Positions 16,688 to 25,441 of a stretch of DNA of 64,000 bases are shown piece by piece. The notes below the pieces were generated by a model, which searched no databases, was not told the DNA's origin, and saw only the letters and a program-made list of their open reading frames with translations. The translations under genes were made by a program, and so were the position numbers. The DNA comes from Akkermansiaceae bacterium UBA956 (GTDB lineage: Bacteria; Verrucomicrobiota; Verrucomicrobiia; Verrucomicrobiales; Akkermansiaceae). The DNA lies in contig DBCO01000025.1 of NCBI GenBank assembly GCA_002293145.1, forward strand, positions 1-64,000, in the 5' to 3' direction. How positions within the stretch are numbered: the first letter of the stretch is position 1; every line of letters starts with the position of its first letter.

Positions 16688-17569
16688 TTACTCGATGTTC
16701 TGCACTTGTTCGCGGATTTTTTCGAGTTCGGTTTTTCCGGATACGACGGCTTGCGCAATGGTCGCATCGCTAGCCTTGGAGCCGATGGTATTGAGTTCGC
16801 GATGAATTTCTTGGCAGAGGAAATCGAGGGCGCGGCCAGGAGGCTCCGAGCCGATGAGGTAGGCATGGAATTTTTCGAGGTGGGCGTGAAGGCGAGTGAT
16901 TTCCTCGCTGATGTCGCAACGATCCGCGAAAAGGGCAATCTCCTTGAGCAAGCGCTCATCGCTCGGGTCGATCGGGCAATTCAATTCGGTGAGTCGTTTT
17001 TCTAACAGTTCCGTTTGGCGTAGGGCTCGCCTTGGCGCGATCTCCTGAATTTGTGAGATGATCGATTCAATCTGACGGAGACGTGCGCGGAGGTCTTTTT
17101 CGAGAGCGGCACCTTCACTGGCGCGAGATTCTTGAAAAATGCGCAAAGCTTCGTGTAATGCGGGCTCGACGGCAGGCCAAATTTGCGCGGCATCCATGGT
17201 TTGTTCTTGAGCGCGAATGATGCCCGGCACGCGGAGAAAATCAGACGCATTCGGCGTGAGGTCGCGCTGCAAAGTGCTAGAAAGGCGAGCAAATGCCGAT
17301 TCGAGCGCTTGCGCCATGGCAATATCGACATCGAGAAGTGCAGCCTCTTTTGCGGCGCGGTTCACAGTGAGGTTGACCTGAATTCTACCACGTGAGACAT
17401 GTTGAAAAATGATCGGGCGGATCGCTGCTTCGAGAGAATTGAGATCGCGAGCGCAGGACAAGGACAGCTCCGCTTGCTTGCGATTGACGGAGGAAATTTC
17501 GACACTAGCGTGCGTGTCATTGAGTGCGTGTGTGGCACGGCCAAAGCCGGTCATGGAGTGAAGTGGCAT
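16688..17569 (-). CDS. yicC: YicC family endoribonuclease-like protein
   Basis: A 293-residue protein. The N terminus SMTGFGRA is the hallmark of the YicC family. The N-terminal YicC domain is followed by an extended helical region (LEKDLRARLRQIESIISQIQ) and the C-terminal DUF1732 signature (DISEEITRLHAHLEKF, GRALDFLCQEIHRELNTIGSKA). E. coli YicC is an RNase that takes part in small-RNA turnover, so a role in RNA metabolism is likely. The ATG at 17569 is preferred to one three codons earlier, because most members begin very close to SMTGFGRA. Confidence 0.93.
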   Translation of the reverse strand: MPLHSMTGFGRATHALNDTHASVEISSVNRKQAELSLSCARDLNSLEAAIRPIIFQHVSRGRIQVNLTVNRAAKEAALLDVDIAMAQALESAFARLSSTLQRDLTPNASDFLRVPGIIRAQEQTMDAAQIWPAVEPALHEALRIFQESRASEGAALEKDLRARLRQIESIISQIQEIAPRRALRQTELLEKRLTELNCPIDPSDERLLKEIALFADRCDISEEITRLHAHLEKFHAYLIGSEPPGRALDFLCQEIHRELNTIGSKASDATIAQAVVSGKTELEKIREQVQNIE

Positions 17570-17645
17570 CGGCGGCAAGGTTATCTCGCATGATTGAAGG
17601 ATGCCATCATATTTTTCATGGGGTGATTGAGATAAGAGCTACGAT

Positions 17646-18131
17646 TCATTTTTCGTCAGTTTCGGGATCTGTTTTCTCGTTCGCCTTATCTTCCTCATTT
17701 ACTGCTGGTTCTGCTGCGGCGAATACTTCGATTTGCTCGGCTTTGGTGATGGCGATCTGCACTTTTTCTTTGTATAGAGCGAGCTTGCCCGTGACCTTGA
17801 CCGTTTTACCGATCAGAGCAGCGGGTTTTTTCTCATTAGGAAAAGCTCCAGCATCACGGCCAAAGCAAAAAACCACGAACTCGGTGTTGTCGAAATTTAA
17901 GAATGAATGACCGCTGCGAGCGATTTTGGATTTGGCATTCGGAATGCCCGTAACCGAAACTTCTTGGCCGACGTGTTTTTTCAGGGTTTCGAGATCGCTG
18001 ACAGAGATCGGCTTTGATGGTGCGTGGACGACTTCTGCGGCGGCTTCTTTTTGCAGCTCGGCTTCGTCTGTTTTTGGTTCAGCGGCATGGATGGTGCTAA
18101 GGCAGGCAACAAGGGGAAGAAAATGTTTCAT
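17646..18131 (-). CDS. Exported OB-fold-like protein
   Basis: A 161-residue protein with a short signal peptide (FLPLVACLSTIHA) and an acidic N- and C-terminal tail. The middle (about residues 40-130) reads LETLKKHVGQEVSVTGIP, then SFLNFDNTEFVVFCF, then LIGKTVKVTGKLALYKEKVQIAI. This is the strand pattern of small OB-fold domains of the tRNA_anti/YdeI type. Secreted versions occur in planctomycetes and verrucomicrobia with no known role. The domain call is by pattern only. No partner gene is evident; the gap to yicC is about 75 bp. Confidence 0.7.
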   Translation of the reverse strand: MKHFLPLVACLSTIHAAEPKTDEAELQKEAAAEVVHAPSKPISVSDLETLKKHVGQEVSVTGIPNAKSKIARSGHSFLNFDNTEFVVFCFGRDAGAFPNEKKPAALIGKTVKVTGKLALYKEKVQIAITKAEQIEVFAAAEPAVNEEDKANEKTDPETDEK

Positions 18132-18242
18132 GTGCATGCTAGGAATCTAGCAAATCCCTGGCGTCACGTCTAGTGCAGATGTTGACAAAAATCGGAATTT
18201 TTCCACTGGACAAAGCACGATGATTTTCGTCAGGTGTAGCGC

Positions 18243-18551
18243 ATGGAACATCATGTCTATTTTTGGCTTAAGGAAGAAAACAAAAACGCTGCAGATCGTG
18301 CTGCTTTTGAACAAGGACTCGAAGACTTGTTGAAATTGCCCGGTATGGAGCGCGGACTGTGGGGGCGCCCTGCTGCTGTCGAGCAACGTCCCGTTGTCGA
18401 TCTTTCCTGGGACTATGCGCTTTCGATTACTTTTGTTTCGATTGAGGCTCAAAACGTCTACCAAGATGATCCGGATCACCACGTCTTCATCAACACGCAC
18501 AAGCCAAAGTGGGAAAAAGTGTTGGTCATCGACATTGAGCCAAATCGCTAA
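18243..18551 (+). CDS. Dabb (stress-responsive A/B barrel) domain protein
   Basis: A 102-residue single-domain protein. It starts EHHVYFWLKEENKN, the typical first strand of Dabb proteins (HxVxFxLK), and has DYALSITFVSIEAQNVYQDDPDHHVFI, where Y-Q-x-D-P-x-H is the family signature. These dimeric barrels bind small hydrophobic ligands or act as cyclases; the substrate here is unknown. It stands alone between the divergent OB-fold gene and the convergent transketolase. Confidence 0.88.
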   Translation: MEHHVYFWLKEENKNAADRAAFEQGLEDLLKLPGMERGLWGRPAAVEQRPVVDLSWDYALSITFVSIEAQNVYQDDPDHHVFINTHKPKWEKVLVIDIEPNR

Positions 18552-18729
18552 TTTCAATTTTAGTCTTTAGGCCACCTCTGGAAAGCTGAATGGAGTTGGT
18601 TCTTGAAAACGAGTATTTTCCTCTAACAAATCAACAGCGTGCCGATGCGGTTTCTAGGATTTCGGACAAAGGCGTAATTCTGGTCTGACTTTTAGCAGGA
18701 AGGGATGTTTTGCGCTGATCTCTCGCAAT

Positions 18730-18761
18730 AAAAAACGGCATCCCAGGTGTGCGGGATGCCG
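18730..18761 (-). terminator. Rho-independent terminator of the transketolase gene
   Basis: A 9-bp perfect stem (CGGCATCCC at 18736-18744, GGGATGCCG at 18753-18761) has an 8-nt loop. On the minus strand it is followed by six T residues (complement of 18730-18735). It lies 34 bp after the transketolase stop. The plus-strand side is T-rich too (TTGTTTTGTT), so it may also work weakly for the other direction. Confidence 0.9.
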
Positions 18762-18795
18762 TTGTTTTGTTAGGCTTATATTGGCCCTGTGGTGA

Positions 18796-20769
18796 TTATT
18801 TCGCGGCAGCGATGACGGTGTCTTTGGTCATGCCGAGCTCTTTCATTACGGTGTTGCCGGGAGCGGAGATGCCGAAACGATCGATGGCGATCACTTTGCC
18901 ATGTAGTCCGACGTATTTCCACCACAGACCGCCGACACCAGCCTCGATGGCGATGCGTTTGGTGCAAGTGGATGGGAGCACGCTTTCGATGTAATCAGGG
19001 CATTGGCGATCGAAGCGCTCGAAGCAGGGCACCGAAACCACGCGCACACCGTCGCCGAGCTCGGCTGCGGCATCGATGCAATGCTGCACTTCGGAGCCGC
19101 TGGCGAGCAAGATGGTGGTGAGAGCTGCGGTTTCTTTTTTCGCAATGTAGGCACCGCGGATGACGCCATCGCGACGCTCTTCCACGCCGAGATTGTTCAT
19201 CAAGGGAATGGCCTGACGGGTAAGGATCAGGGCGGTTGGGCCATCGGTGCGATTCATCGCGGCCACAAAGGCACCGGCGGTTTCCTCGGCATCGCCGGGG
19301 CGGATCACATCGAGACCAGGGATGACGCGCAGGCCGCTGACGGTTTCTACGGGTTGGTGCGTGGGGCCGTCTTCGCCTACGCCTACGGAGTCGTGCGTGA
19401 AGATGTAAGTGACGGGCAGTTTCGCCAGTGCCGCGATACGGATCGAGGGGCGGAGGTAATCGGCGAAGACGAGGAAAGTTGCACCAGAGGCGCGGAATAG
19501 TCCGTCATAGGCGATGCCGTTGCAGATGGCTCCCATGGCGTGCTCGCGGATGCCGAACCAGATGTTGCGACCGGTTGGGTTTTTCGCAGAGAAATCACCG
19601 CCGTCTTTGATGTAATTTTTCGTCGAGCCGAAAAGGTCGGCGCTGCCGGTGATGAAGTTGGGCACAGCCTTGGCGACGGCATTGATCACATTGGCGCCAG
19701 CGCTGCGGGTGGCGTCTTTGTAATCGGCAGGGAAAGCGGGGATCTGAGCGCTGAGATCGGTGGGGACGGCGGCGGCAACACTCTCGGTGAGTTGTTGTGC
19801 CAGAGCAGGGTTAGCGGTGGCCCAAGCATCGTAGGTGGCTTGCCATGCAGCAAGTTCTGTGGCGGTTTTTTCATTGCGGGCAGCGAAGTAAGCGCGCACT
19901 TCGTCCGAGACGAAGAAATGTTCGGCGGGTAGGCCGAGGTTTTTGCGGGCTTCATCGATGAACTTGGCTCCGCCTTCGCCGTGTGCTTTGGCCGTGCCTG
20001 CGACTTCAGGGATGCCTTGACCGATGATGGTTTTGGCGATGATTACCTTGGGTTTGCCATTGTTGTTGGCTTTGGCCTCTGCGAGTGCTTGCGCGATGGC
20101 AGCAAAATCGTGGCCATTGATGGTGACGGCATCCCATTGTTGGGAATGGAAATAGGCTTCTGCATCTTCGCCTTGGGTGATATCTGCCATGGCATCGAGG
20201 GTGACGTCATTGGAGTCGTAGATCATCACCAAGTTGTCGAGACCGCTATGGCCCGCGAAGGCGATAGCTTCTTTGGCAACACCTTCTTGGAGGCAGCCGT
20301 CGCCGAAAAGAGCGAAGACGTGATGATTGAAAATTGTGTGATCTGCAGTGTTGTAGAGAGCAGCGGCGCGTTTGCCCGAGAGAGCAAAACCGACGGCATT
20401 GGCGATGCCTTGACCGAGCGGGCCGGTGGTGGCTTCTACGCCGGGAGTTTCATGGAACTCAGGGTGGCCTGGGGTGATCGAATGCAGTTGACGGAAGTTT
20501 TTCACCTCTTGTAACGAGAGATCATAGCCAGAAAGATGCAGCCAAGAGTAGAGGAACATCGAGCCGTGGCCGGCGGAGAGTAGGAAGCGATCGCGATTCA
20601 ACCAGCGTGGGGTGCTTGGGCAATAGGTCATGGCTTCGCCAAAAAGCACGGCGCCGATTTCTGCGCAGCCGAGCGGCAGCCCGAGGTGCCCTGATGAGCA
20701 GGCGTGGATGGCGTCCATGGCGAGTCCACGGGCTTGATTGGCGGCGGCTGATAATGCGGTGGTGTTCAT
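18796..20769 (-). CDS. tkt: Transketolase
   Basis: A 657-residue thiamine diphosphate enzyme of the non-oxidative pentose phosphate pathway that moves two-carbon ketol units between sugar phosphates. Features include SSGHLGLPLG near the N terminus, LSAGHGSMFLYSWLHLSGY, GPLGQGIANAVG and the ThDP/metal motif GDGCLQEG (GDG at 156-158). Later come the pyrimidine-binding domain (IRTHDSVG-like IFTHDSVGVGEDGPTHQPVE) and the C-terminal domain. The ATG at 20769 (MNTTALSAAANQARG) fits the family. A further in-frame upstream ATG is less likely. It is monocistronic by its terminator. Confidence 0.96.
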   Translation of the reverse strand: MNTTALSAAANQARGLAMDAIHACSSGHLGLPLGCAEIGAVLFGEAMTYCPSTPRWLNRDRFLLSAGHGSMFLYSWLHLSGYDLSLQEVKNFRQLHSITPGHPEFHETPGVEATTGPLGQGIANAVGFALSGKRAAALYNTADHTIFNHHVFALFGDGCLQEGVAKEAIAFAGHSGLDNLVMIYDSNDVTLDAMADITQGEDAEAYFHSQQWDAVTINGHDFAAIAQALAEAKANNNGKPKVIIAKTIIGQGIPEVAGTAKAHGEGGAKFIDEARKNLGLPAEHFFVSDEVRAYFAARNEKTATELAAWQATYDAWATANPALAQQLTESVAAAVPTDLSAQIPAFPADYKDATRSAGANVINAVAKAVPNFITGSADLFGSTKNYIKDGGDFSAKNPTGRNIWFGIREHAMGAICNGIAYDGLFRASGATFLVFADYLRPSIRIAALAKLPVTYIFTHDSVGVGEDGPTHQPVETVSGLRVIPGLDVIRPGDAEETAGAFVAAMNRTDGPTALILTRQAIPLMNNLGVEERRDGVIRGAYIAKKETAALTTILLASGSEVQHCIDAAAELGDGVRVVSVPCFERFDRQCPDYIESVLPSTCTKRIAIEAGVGGLWWKYVGLHGKVIAIDRFGISAPGNTVMKELGMTKDTVIAAAK

Positions 20770-20860
20770 GAGAATTGGCAGAATAAATGTGCGGGCGCAT
20801 CGTAGGCATTTCATGCTGCCTGACAAGCGATGATTTTGTCAGTAAGATGCTCTTGAGCGA

Positions 20861-22273
20861 TCACACCCGCGCATTGAGCCAAGTGCCGCGGAAATGCAGC
20901 CACGAGAAAACGAGTGCCTGTACGGTAAGATCGATGGCGAAAATGGTCCATACGCCGACGAGTGTGAGGTGGCCGGTGGATTGGGCATACATCAACACAC
21001 CGATGCGGAAAAAGCACATGATCGAAAAGGCCCACTTCATCACCAAAGGAGTGGCTCCTGCCCCGCGCATCGTCGTTTTGAGGAGAATGCAGGTCGCAAA
21101 TGCCGGTTGAGAAAAGGCGCAAACGATTAGCAGCGGTGTGGCCATGTGCAGGTGTTCCTCGCTACCACCAGCGAGGATGCCGACGAGTTGCTCGCGGAAA
21201 AGCACAAAGCACAGACCTAGGAAACTCATCACCGCGATGTTGAGCTTCCAACAAAAACGCACTGCGCGTATCGCCATTTCCTTCGACCCCGCGCCCAGAT
21301 ATTGCCCTGTCAAGGCCGCAGCAGCTGTGGCGATCGCGAAGCCTGGCATGAAGCTCATCGACTCGACGCGGATCGCGATCATGTGCGCACCCAGTGCCCC
21401 GTGCAGCGGCAGTTGGGAAATTGTTTGGATGCCGAAGTAATGGATCATCCACATGCCAGCGACCTCCATCGATTGCGGGATGCCGACGCGAACGATGCGC
21501 TTGGTGACATCGCGATGAAATCCCAGTGCCTCACGCGACCAGCGCAACACGTGATCCGCCGCGCCTTTTCGCATGGCTAAGACGATGCTAACTGATGTTA
21601 ACCCCGCGATCCAGCCGCAGACCGTTCCCAGCGCGATGCCAGCCACGCCGTGACCGCCCCATGGGCCGGGACCATAGACAAACAAAATGCTCAGGCACAA
21701 GTTGACGACGTTCACCACGATCATCGAAAAAAACGGCGTCCGCGTGTCGCCCGAGCCGCGCAAGGCCGAGTTCAGCGCCATCATTGCCCCGCTAAAGGGT
21801 CCCGACCAAGCAAGCACACCAAGATAGTCCGCCGCATGTCGCGAGGCCTCTGGGCTGAGTTGCATTTTCTCGATCAATAGACCCGAGCCAAAGTAAAGTA
21901 AGAGCAGCGAGCCAATCCCCGCCAAGATCCCCAAATACAAGCCCTGACACATGCCGCGTCTCGCCAATTGACCATCGCGAGCACCCACGGCGCGCGAGAC
22001 CAAAGCCATCACACCAATCGCTACAGCTCCTTGCAGGATGTTAAAAAACCAGCCTACATAGCCGCCGAGGCCCATGGCATCGAGGATTGCTACACGCGCT
22101 TCGCCCTCGGCCATGCGGCTCGACACCATGATGTCCGTGACGCCGACGAGAAACGTCATCGCGTTTTCCAACAAAGGCCACACCGCCAGAACGACCACCT
22201 GTTTTGACAGGCTCAGTCCACCTAGCTTCCCGGCGAGGATCGGAGTGCGCTTCGCGGAATCGGACTCGGACAT
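20861..22273 (-). CDS. MATE family efflux transporter
   Basis: A 470-residue multidrug and toxin extrusion protein with about twelve transmembrane helices in two six-helix halves. The first half has LAVWPLLENAMTFLVGVTDIM and NSALRGSGDTRTPF; the second has GIPQSMEVAG and LKTTMRGAGATPLVM, the paired elements of the family. It would export cationic or lipophilic compounds using a proton or sodium gradient. It is 12 bp downstream of the hydroxylase gene on the same strand, which suggests co-transcription. Confidence 0.92.
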   Translation of the reverse strand: MSESDSAKRTPILAGKLGGLSLSKQVVVLAVWPLLENAMTFLVGVTDIMVSSRMAEGEARVAILDAMGLGGYVGWFFNILQGAVAIGVMALVSRAVGARDGQLARRGMCQGLYLGILAGIGSLLLLYFGSGLLIEKMQLSPEASRHAADYLGVLAWSGPFSGAMMALNSALRGSGDTRTPFFSMIVVNVVNLCLSILFVYGPGPWGGHGVAGIALGTVCGWIAGLTSVSIVLAMRKGAADHVLRWSREALGFHRDVTKRIVRVGIPQSMEVAGMWMIHYFGIQTISQLPLHGALGAHMIAIRVESMSFMPGFAIATAAAALTGQYLGAGSKEMAIRAVRFCWKLNIAVMSFLGLCFVLFREQLVGILAGGSEEHLHMATPLLIVCAFSQPAFATCILLKTTMRGAGATPLVMKWAFSIMCFFRIGVLMYAQSTGHLTLVGVWTIFAIDLTVQALVFSWLHFRGTWLNARV

Positions 22274-22285
22274 AGCAGAAGCTTA

Positions 22286-22882
22286 CTATTGGTCCAAAGA
22301 TTGACTTTCGAGCGGTTGCACATTCGGCAACGAAGGGCCAGTCGCTTGTGCGAAGCGTGTTTTGGAGCGGATCAATAATGTGCCCAAGACCCAATCGGCA
22401 AGAGGTAGCACGACGTTGAAATTTTTGTGCATATAGCGATGATGCAGGAGGTGATGGCCATTGATGCGGCGAAAAAATTCCGGCTTCTCACAACGGCGCG
22501 CCTTGGGCAAATGCATGCACCAATGAAGGTATTCATAGACGCCATAATAGCCCGCAAAAGCGATAAGCCCACCGATGGTAAATGCCCATTCTTTCACCAG
22601 CAACGAGATCACCACATAAGGAATCATGCCGATCATAATCAATACCGGTCCATTCCACCAAGCCATCGGGATGGTTTCCTTGTCCTTGTCATTTTGCAGG
22701 TGGTAGGTGTGGTCCGCTTTGAAAGTCTGATGATGCACGACCGCATGCGCATTGAAGGCATAACGGAATTTTCCTACTGGGCGATGCATCACATACTTGT
22801 GCAGAGTCCATTCAAAAAACGAGGCGAAAACGATGCCGACCAGCAATCCAGCTAGGGCCCAAATCAGGGTTACATAAATCAT
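22286..22882 (-). CDS. Fatty acid hydroxylase / sterol desaturase family membrane protein
   Basis: A 198-residue di-iron membrane oxygenase-like protein. Histidine clusters expected for the family are present: HKYVMH near residue 28, HAVVHH near 46, HWCMH near 120 and HHLLHHRYMH near 142. Hydrophobic segments lie at the N terminus and in the centre (GPVLIMIGMIPYVVISLLV). Relatives hydroxylate lipids or carotenoids; the substrate is not predictable. No lipid or carotenoid genes are near; the following gene is a MATE pump. Confidence 0.85.
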   Translation of the reverse strand: MIYVTLIWALAGLLVGIVFASFFEWTLHKYVMHRPVGKFRYAFNAHAVVHHQTFKADHTYHLQNDKDKETIPMAWWNGPVLIMIGMIPYVVISLLVKEWAFTIGGLIAFAGYYGVYEYLHWCMHLPKARRCEKPEFFRRINGHHLLHHRYMHKNFNVVLPLADWVLGTLLIRSKTRFAQATGPSLPNVQPLESQSLDQ

Positions 22883-22998
22883 TCTTTAGATGCGGGACTT
22901 AGCCGCGCGCGCCATCATCATCCAGAATCCAGAAAACACAAGGAGCGAATCAAGAAACCTTGCATTTTGCTTTTCTGTTGTGAGGCAGTGAATTTTTT

Positions 22999-23023
22999 GC
23001 TATGACTTATCACAGGTCATAGC
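22999..23023. repeat. Perfect 8-bp inverted repeat in an intergenic region
   Basis: GCTATGAC at 22999-23006 pairs with GTCATAGC at 23016-23023 across a 9-nt loop. It is preceded by six T on the plus strand but no T tract follows it on either strand, so it does not look like a normal terminator. It sits between the hydroxylase gene start (divergent side) and the LysM gene terminator. Confidence 0.6.
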
Positions 23024-23074
23024 AACTTAAGCGCAGAAAAAATCATCTGCCGCGCTGCTGCGCGCGAGATCACC

Positions 23075-23112
23075 AAAAAAATTCCCGCCCGGAGGGGATG
23101 ACTCCAGGCGGG
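23075..23112 (-). terminator. Rho-independent terminator of the LysM gene
   Basis: On the minus strand a two-part stem, CCCGCC/GGCGGG (23084-23089 with 23107-23112) and GGAG/CTCC (23091-23094 with 23102-23105), encloses a 7-nt loop. It is followed by seven T residues (complement of 23075-23081). It lies about 35 bp after the LysM gene stop. Confidence 0.88.
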
Positions 23113-23146
23113 CAAGGATGCTGTGTATGTTATGATACGTTCTAAC

Positions 23147-24118
23147 TTATGGCTGGGCGGGAACGTAGAGTTCTGAATCCACGGCAAAAAGGGTCTGACC
23201 ACTGAAGTTATTGACTTGCCAGCCATTCAAAGAAATCAATTTTTCCGGGGTGGTTCCATATTCCTTAGCGACTTCGTCAAGGGTGAGTTCGCGGGTGGTT
23301 TTTACCAAACGATAGTTTGCAGGCTTTTTGGGGGCCGTCTCAGCGGCTTTGTCTGGGATGGGTGGTGCTGATTGAGTGGATGAATTGAGCACGGGGGTTG
23401 AAGTGGTGCCAGTCACGCTGGGTGGTGTGCTAGGAGTGCTCGTTGCAGCCGGCGTCGGGGTCGGGGTCGGGGTGGGTGAAGGAAGGGCTTGGCTGTCGTT
23501 TTTGGCGATGCTTGGCGTAGGGGCGGGCTGAGTGATTGCTCGTGATTGTTGTTGCAGAAGCGGAATCATCTCAGCCAGTGAGGGGCTCGGGCTTGTATTG
23601 CTCGGTGTGCTTGGCTTTGGCAATGAGGAGATTTCCTGTGGGCTCGGGGTGGGCTTGGGTTCTACAGGGGCCTTGGCTACGGCTGTTTTGGGGGCAGACT
23701 GGCCGGCGATGTTGGCGGAGAGTGAGCCGGCGAGGTTGATTTTTTTGCCTACGGCCATCGCATTGGGATTGAGCGATGGATTCGCAGCTTGGAGAGCGGC
23801 TACGCTGGTGCCTTGGAGGCGCGCAATGCTGCTGAGCGTGTCGCCGGATGCGATCGTGTAAGTTCCCGTGACCCGCGCGGATGAATTGGATTTCGCGATT
23901 GGCGCAGCAGCTTTGAGAGGAATGGTAATCTTTTGGCCGATGCGCATCGAATGAGCATTGATGCCAGGATTGGCTCGCTGCAACTGACTCAGGCTAACGC
24001 CGTAGTTGAGAGCGATGCGATACATGTTATCGCCTGATTTCACTTCATGCGTGGCGGCACCAGAGATCGAGGTGACAATCAGCATGACATAGCCAATGAT
24101 AAAAGTGTGGGTCTTCAC
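23147..24118 (-). CDS. Exported LysM-repeat protein with Pro/Thr linker
   Basis: A 323-residue protein from a GTG at 24118, giving the signal peptide VKTHTFIIGYVMLIVTSISG. The longer open frame starts with a TTG at 24154 and is less likely. It has two clear LysM domains (HEVKSGDNMYRIALNYGVS and GTYTIASGDTLSSIARLQGT), then a long low-complexity linker rich in Pro, Ser and Thr with a PTPTPTPTP run. It ends in a third, diverged LysM-like domain (LTLDEVAKEYGTTPEKLISLNG). It is likely to bind peptidoglycan in the periplasm, with the linker spanning a gap. No catalytic domain is present, so it is probably a scaffold or adaptor. It is the downstream gene after the RND-type adaptor. Confidence 0.85.
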   Translation of the reverse strand: MKTHTFIIGYVMLIVTSISGAATHEVKSGDNMYRIALNYGVSLSQLQRANPGINAHSMRIGQKITIPLKAAAPIAKSNSSARVTGTYTIASGDTLSSIARLQGTSVAALQAANPSLNPNAMAVGKKINLAGSLSANIAGQSAPKTAVAKAPVEPKPTPSPQEISSLPKPSTPSNTSPSPSLAEMIPLLQQQSRAITQPAPTPSIAKNDSQALPSPTPTPTPTPAATSTPSTPPSVTGTTSTPVLNSSTQSAPPIPDKAAETAPKKPANYRLVKTTRELTLDEVAKEYGTTPEKLISLNGWQVNNFSGQTLFAVDSELYVPAQP

Positions 24119-24224
24119 GAGCGTTATTGTTATGGAAAAGTTAATTGATTGCAAGTAAAATTTAAGTCTCCCTGATAATTTTTGAAAAGAGTTCAGATGA
24201 CTAAGTAAAATCGTGAGAATTTCT

Positions 24225-24246
24225 CATAAACCGTTGACAGTTTATG
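24225..24246. repeat. Inverted repeat at the end of the RND-type adaptor gene
   Basis: CATAAAC at 24225-24231 pairs with GTTTATG at 24240-24246, which overlaps the adaptor stop codon. A second small palindrome (TGAGAA-T-TTCTCA, 24214-24226) abuts it. On the minus strand the stem is not followed by a T tract. It may attenuate read-through into the LysM gene, but this is only positional inference. Confidence 0.45.
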
Positions 24247-25441
24247 ATTTTGTAGCTGCAGGGGATGTGACTTCTTCGGTCACCGTATCGGTGCTTGGCT
24301 CGACGATCTGAACTTTCGCGCCATCGACAGCGTAGGTCAGCGAGGATGATGCAAGTTTTTCACCATCAGAAAATCCCTCGCGTGTTACGACTTCGTTGCT
24401 CGTGGACCAGATGGGTGAGACATCGCGGCGCATAAGTATTGGCGGTTCGTCCATGACCATGTAAACGCGATTGACTCCTCGCAGGGCGGAGCGAGGGAGG
24501 ACGTAGGCTTTTTCGAGAATGATGCCTTGGATCGAGGCGCGCAAGGGTTGGCCTATGCGAAGAGGTGCACTTTTCCCGGTGCGAGCAAAGGGGTCATCGA
24601 TGCGAGCGATGACAAAAAGCTCGCGTGTGGTTTCATCGAGTGTGCCCTCGGTGCGCACGATTTTGGCGCTCCATTCATCGGGCTGCGCGACTCCGCTGGC
24701 ATCTGAGAGCAAAACCGGGACGGGCGTGTCATTTTCGTCGGCAGGTAGCTTGACAAAAGGGAGCTGGGAGGGCGGGATTGGTAGGCGAATTTCAGCGTAA
24801 TCAGAGGCGAACACCTCACCGAGCGCGGTGCTAGGCCCCACAGATTGTCCTAGGCCGATGCTCCGGGTTTTGACGCGGCCGGCGAATGGTGCCTTGATTT
24901 TTGTGCGGGCTAAATTGCGCTGCGCTTGATCGAGATCAGCTTGGGCGGACTTGACTGTGGCTTCGGCTTCTTTTAATTGCGGCACGCGCAGGACGAGCTC
25001 CGATGGCTCTTCTTCATAGCCGATGTCTTCCCAGTTCAGCCGTGCTTGTTTGGCGCGGGCCTGCTCTTGGGAAAGGGCCGCTTCGGCACGCGCGAGGCGA
25101 GCTTCGGCGGATGCAAGGGCGGCCTCAAAGTCAGCGGGATCGAGCTCGGCGAGAATTTGGTCTTTTTCGAAAAATGCGCCATCTTCGAAGCTGGAGTGAA
25201 GTTTTTGGATTGTACCGCCGACTAGAGGCGTGATCGTCGTGACATAGTGCGCGCGCACAGTTCCTTGGCTGGCGATTTCCACTTGGTAGTCACGGGCGAT
25301 TAGCTCGAGAACCTCGGTGCGGGTTAGCTGCTCTGGCAGCGACATTGGCTTGGGTTTTTCGACGGGTTTCCCCAAGAAATACCAAGCGCCTCCGCCAATG
25401 GCGAGAATGCTGAGTGGGGCGATGATCCGGTTGAGTTTCAT
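24242..25441 (-). CDS. RND/HlyD-type periplasmic adaptor subunit without adjacent pump
   Basis: A 399-residue membrane fusion protein from the ATG at 25441. An N-terminal anchor (IIAPLSILAIGGGAWYFLG) is followed by the biotinyl-lipoyl half-motif (GTVRAHYVTTITPLVGGTIQ), then a coiled-coil hairpin of about residues 95-185 (ASAEARLARAEAALSQEQAR). The second lipoyl half (TKIKAPFAGRVKTRSIGLGQSV) and a beta-barrel domain follow. Such proteins link an inner-membrane RND or ABC pump to an outer-membrane channel. No pump or TolC-like gene lies beside it: the region upstream is a divergent promoter region and the LysM gene is downstream. The frame is open 45 codons further upstream, but that part lacks signal features. 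Confidence 0.9.
   Translation of the reverse strand: MKLNRIIAPLSILAIGGGAWYFLGKPVEKPKPMSLPEQLTRTEVLELIARDYQVEIASQGTVRAHYVTTITPLVGGTIQKLHSSFEDGAFFEKDQILAELDPADFEAALASAEARLARAEAALSQEQARAKQARLNWEDIGYEEEPSELVLRVPQLKEAEATVKSAQADLDQAQRNLARTKIKAPFAGRVKTRSIGLGQSVGPSTALGEVFASDYAEIRLPIPPSQLPFVKLPADENDTPVPVLLSDASGVAQPDEWSAKIVRTEGTLDETTRELFVIARIDDPFARTGKSAPLRIGQPLRASIQGIILEKAYVLPRSALRGVNRVYMVMDEPPILMRRDVSPIWSTSNEVVTREGFSDGEKLASSSLTYAVDGAKVQIVEPSTDTVTEEVTSPAATKS

Noticed and set aside
23455..23475. GTCGGG-type tandem repeat that looked like a possible VNTR
   Set aside because: It is the coding sequence of the Pro-Thr run in the LysM protein linker and keeps the frame.
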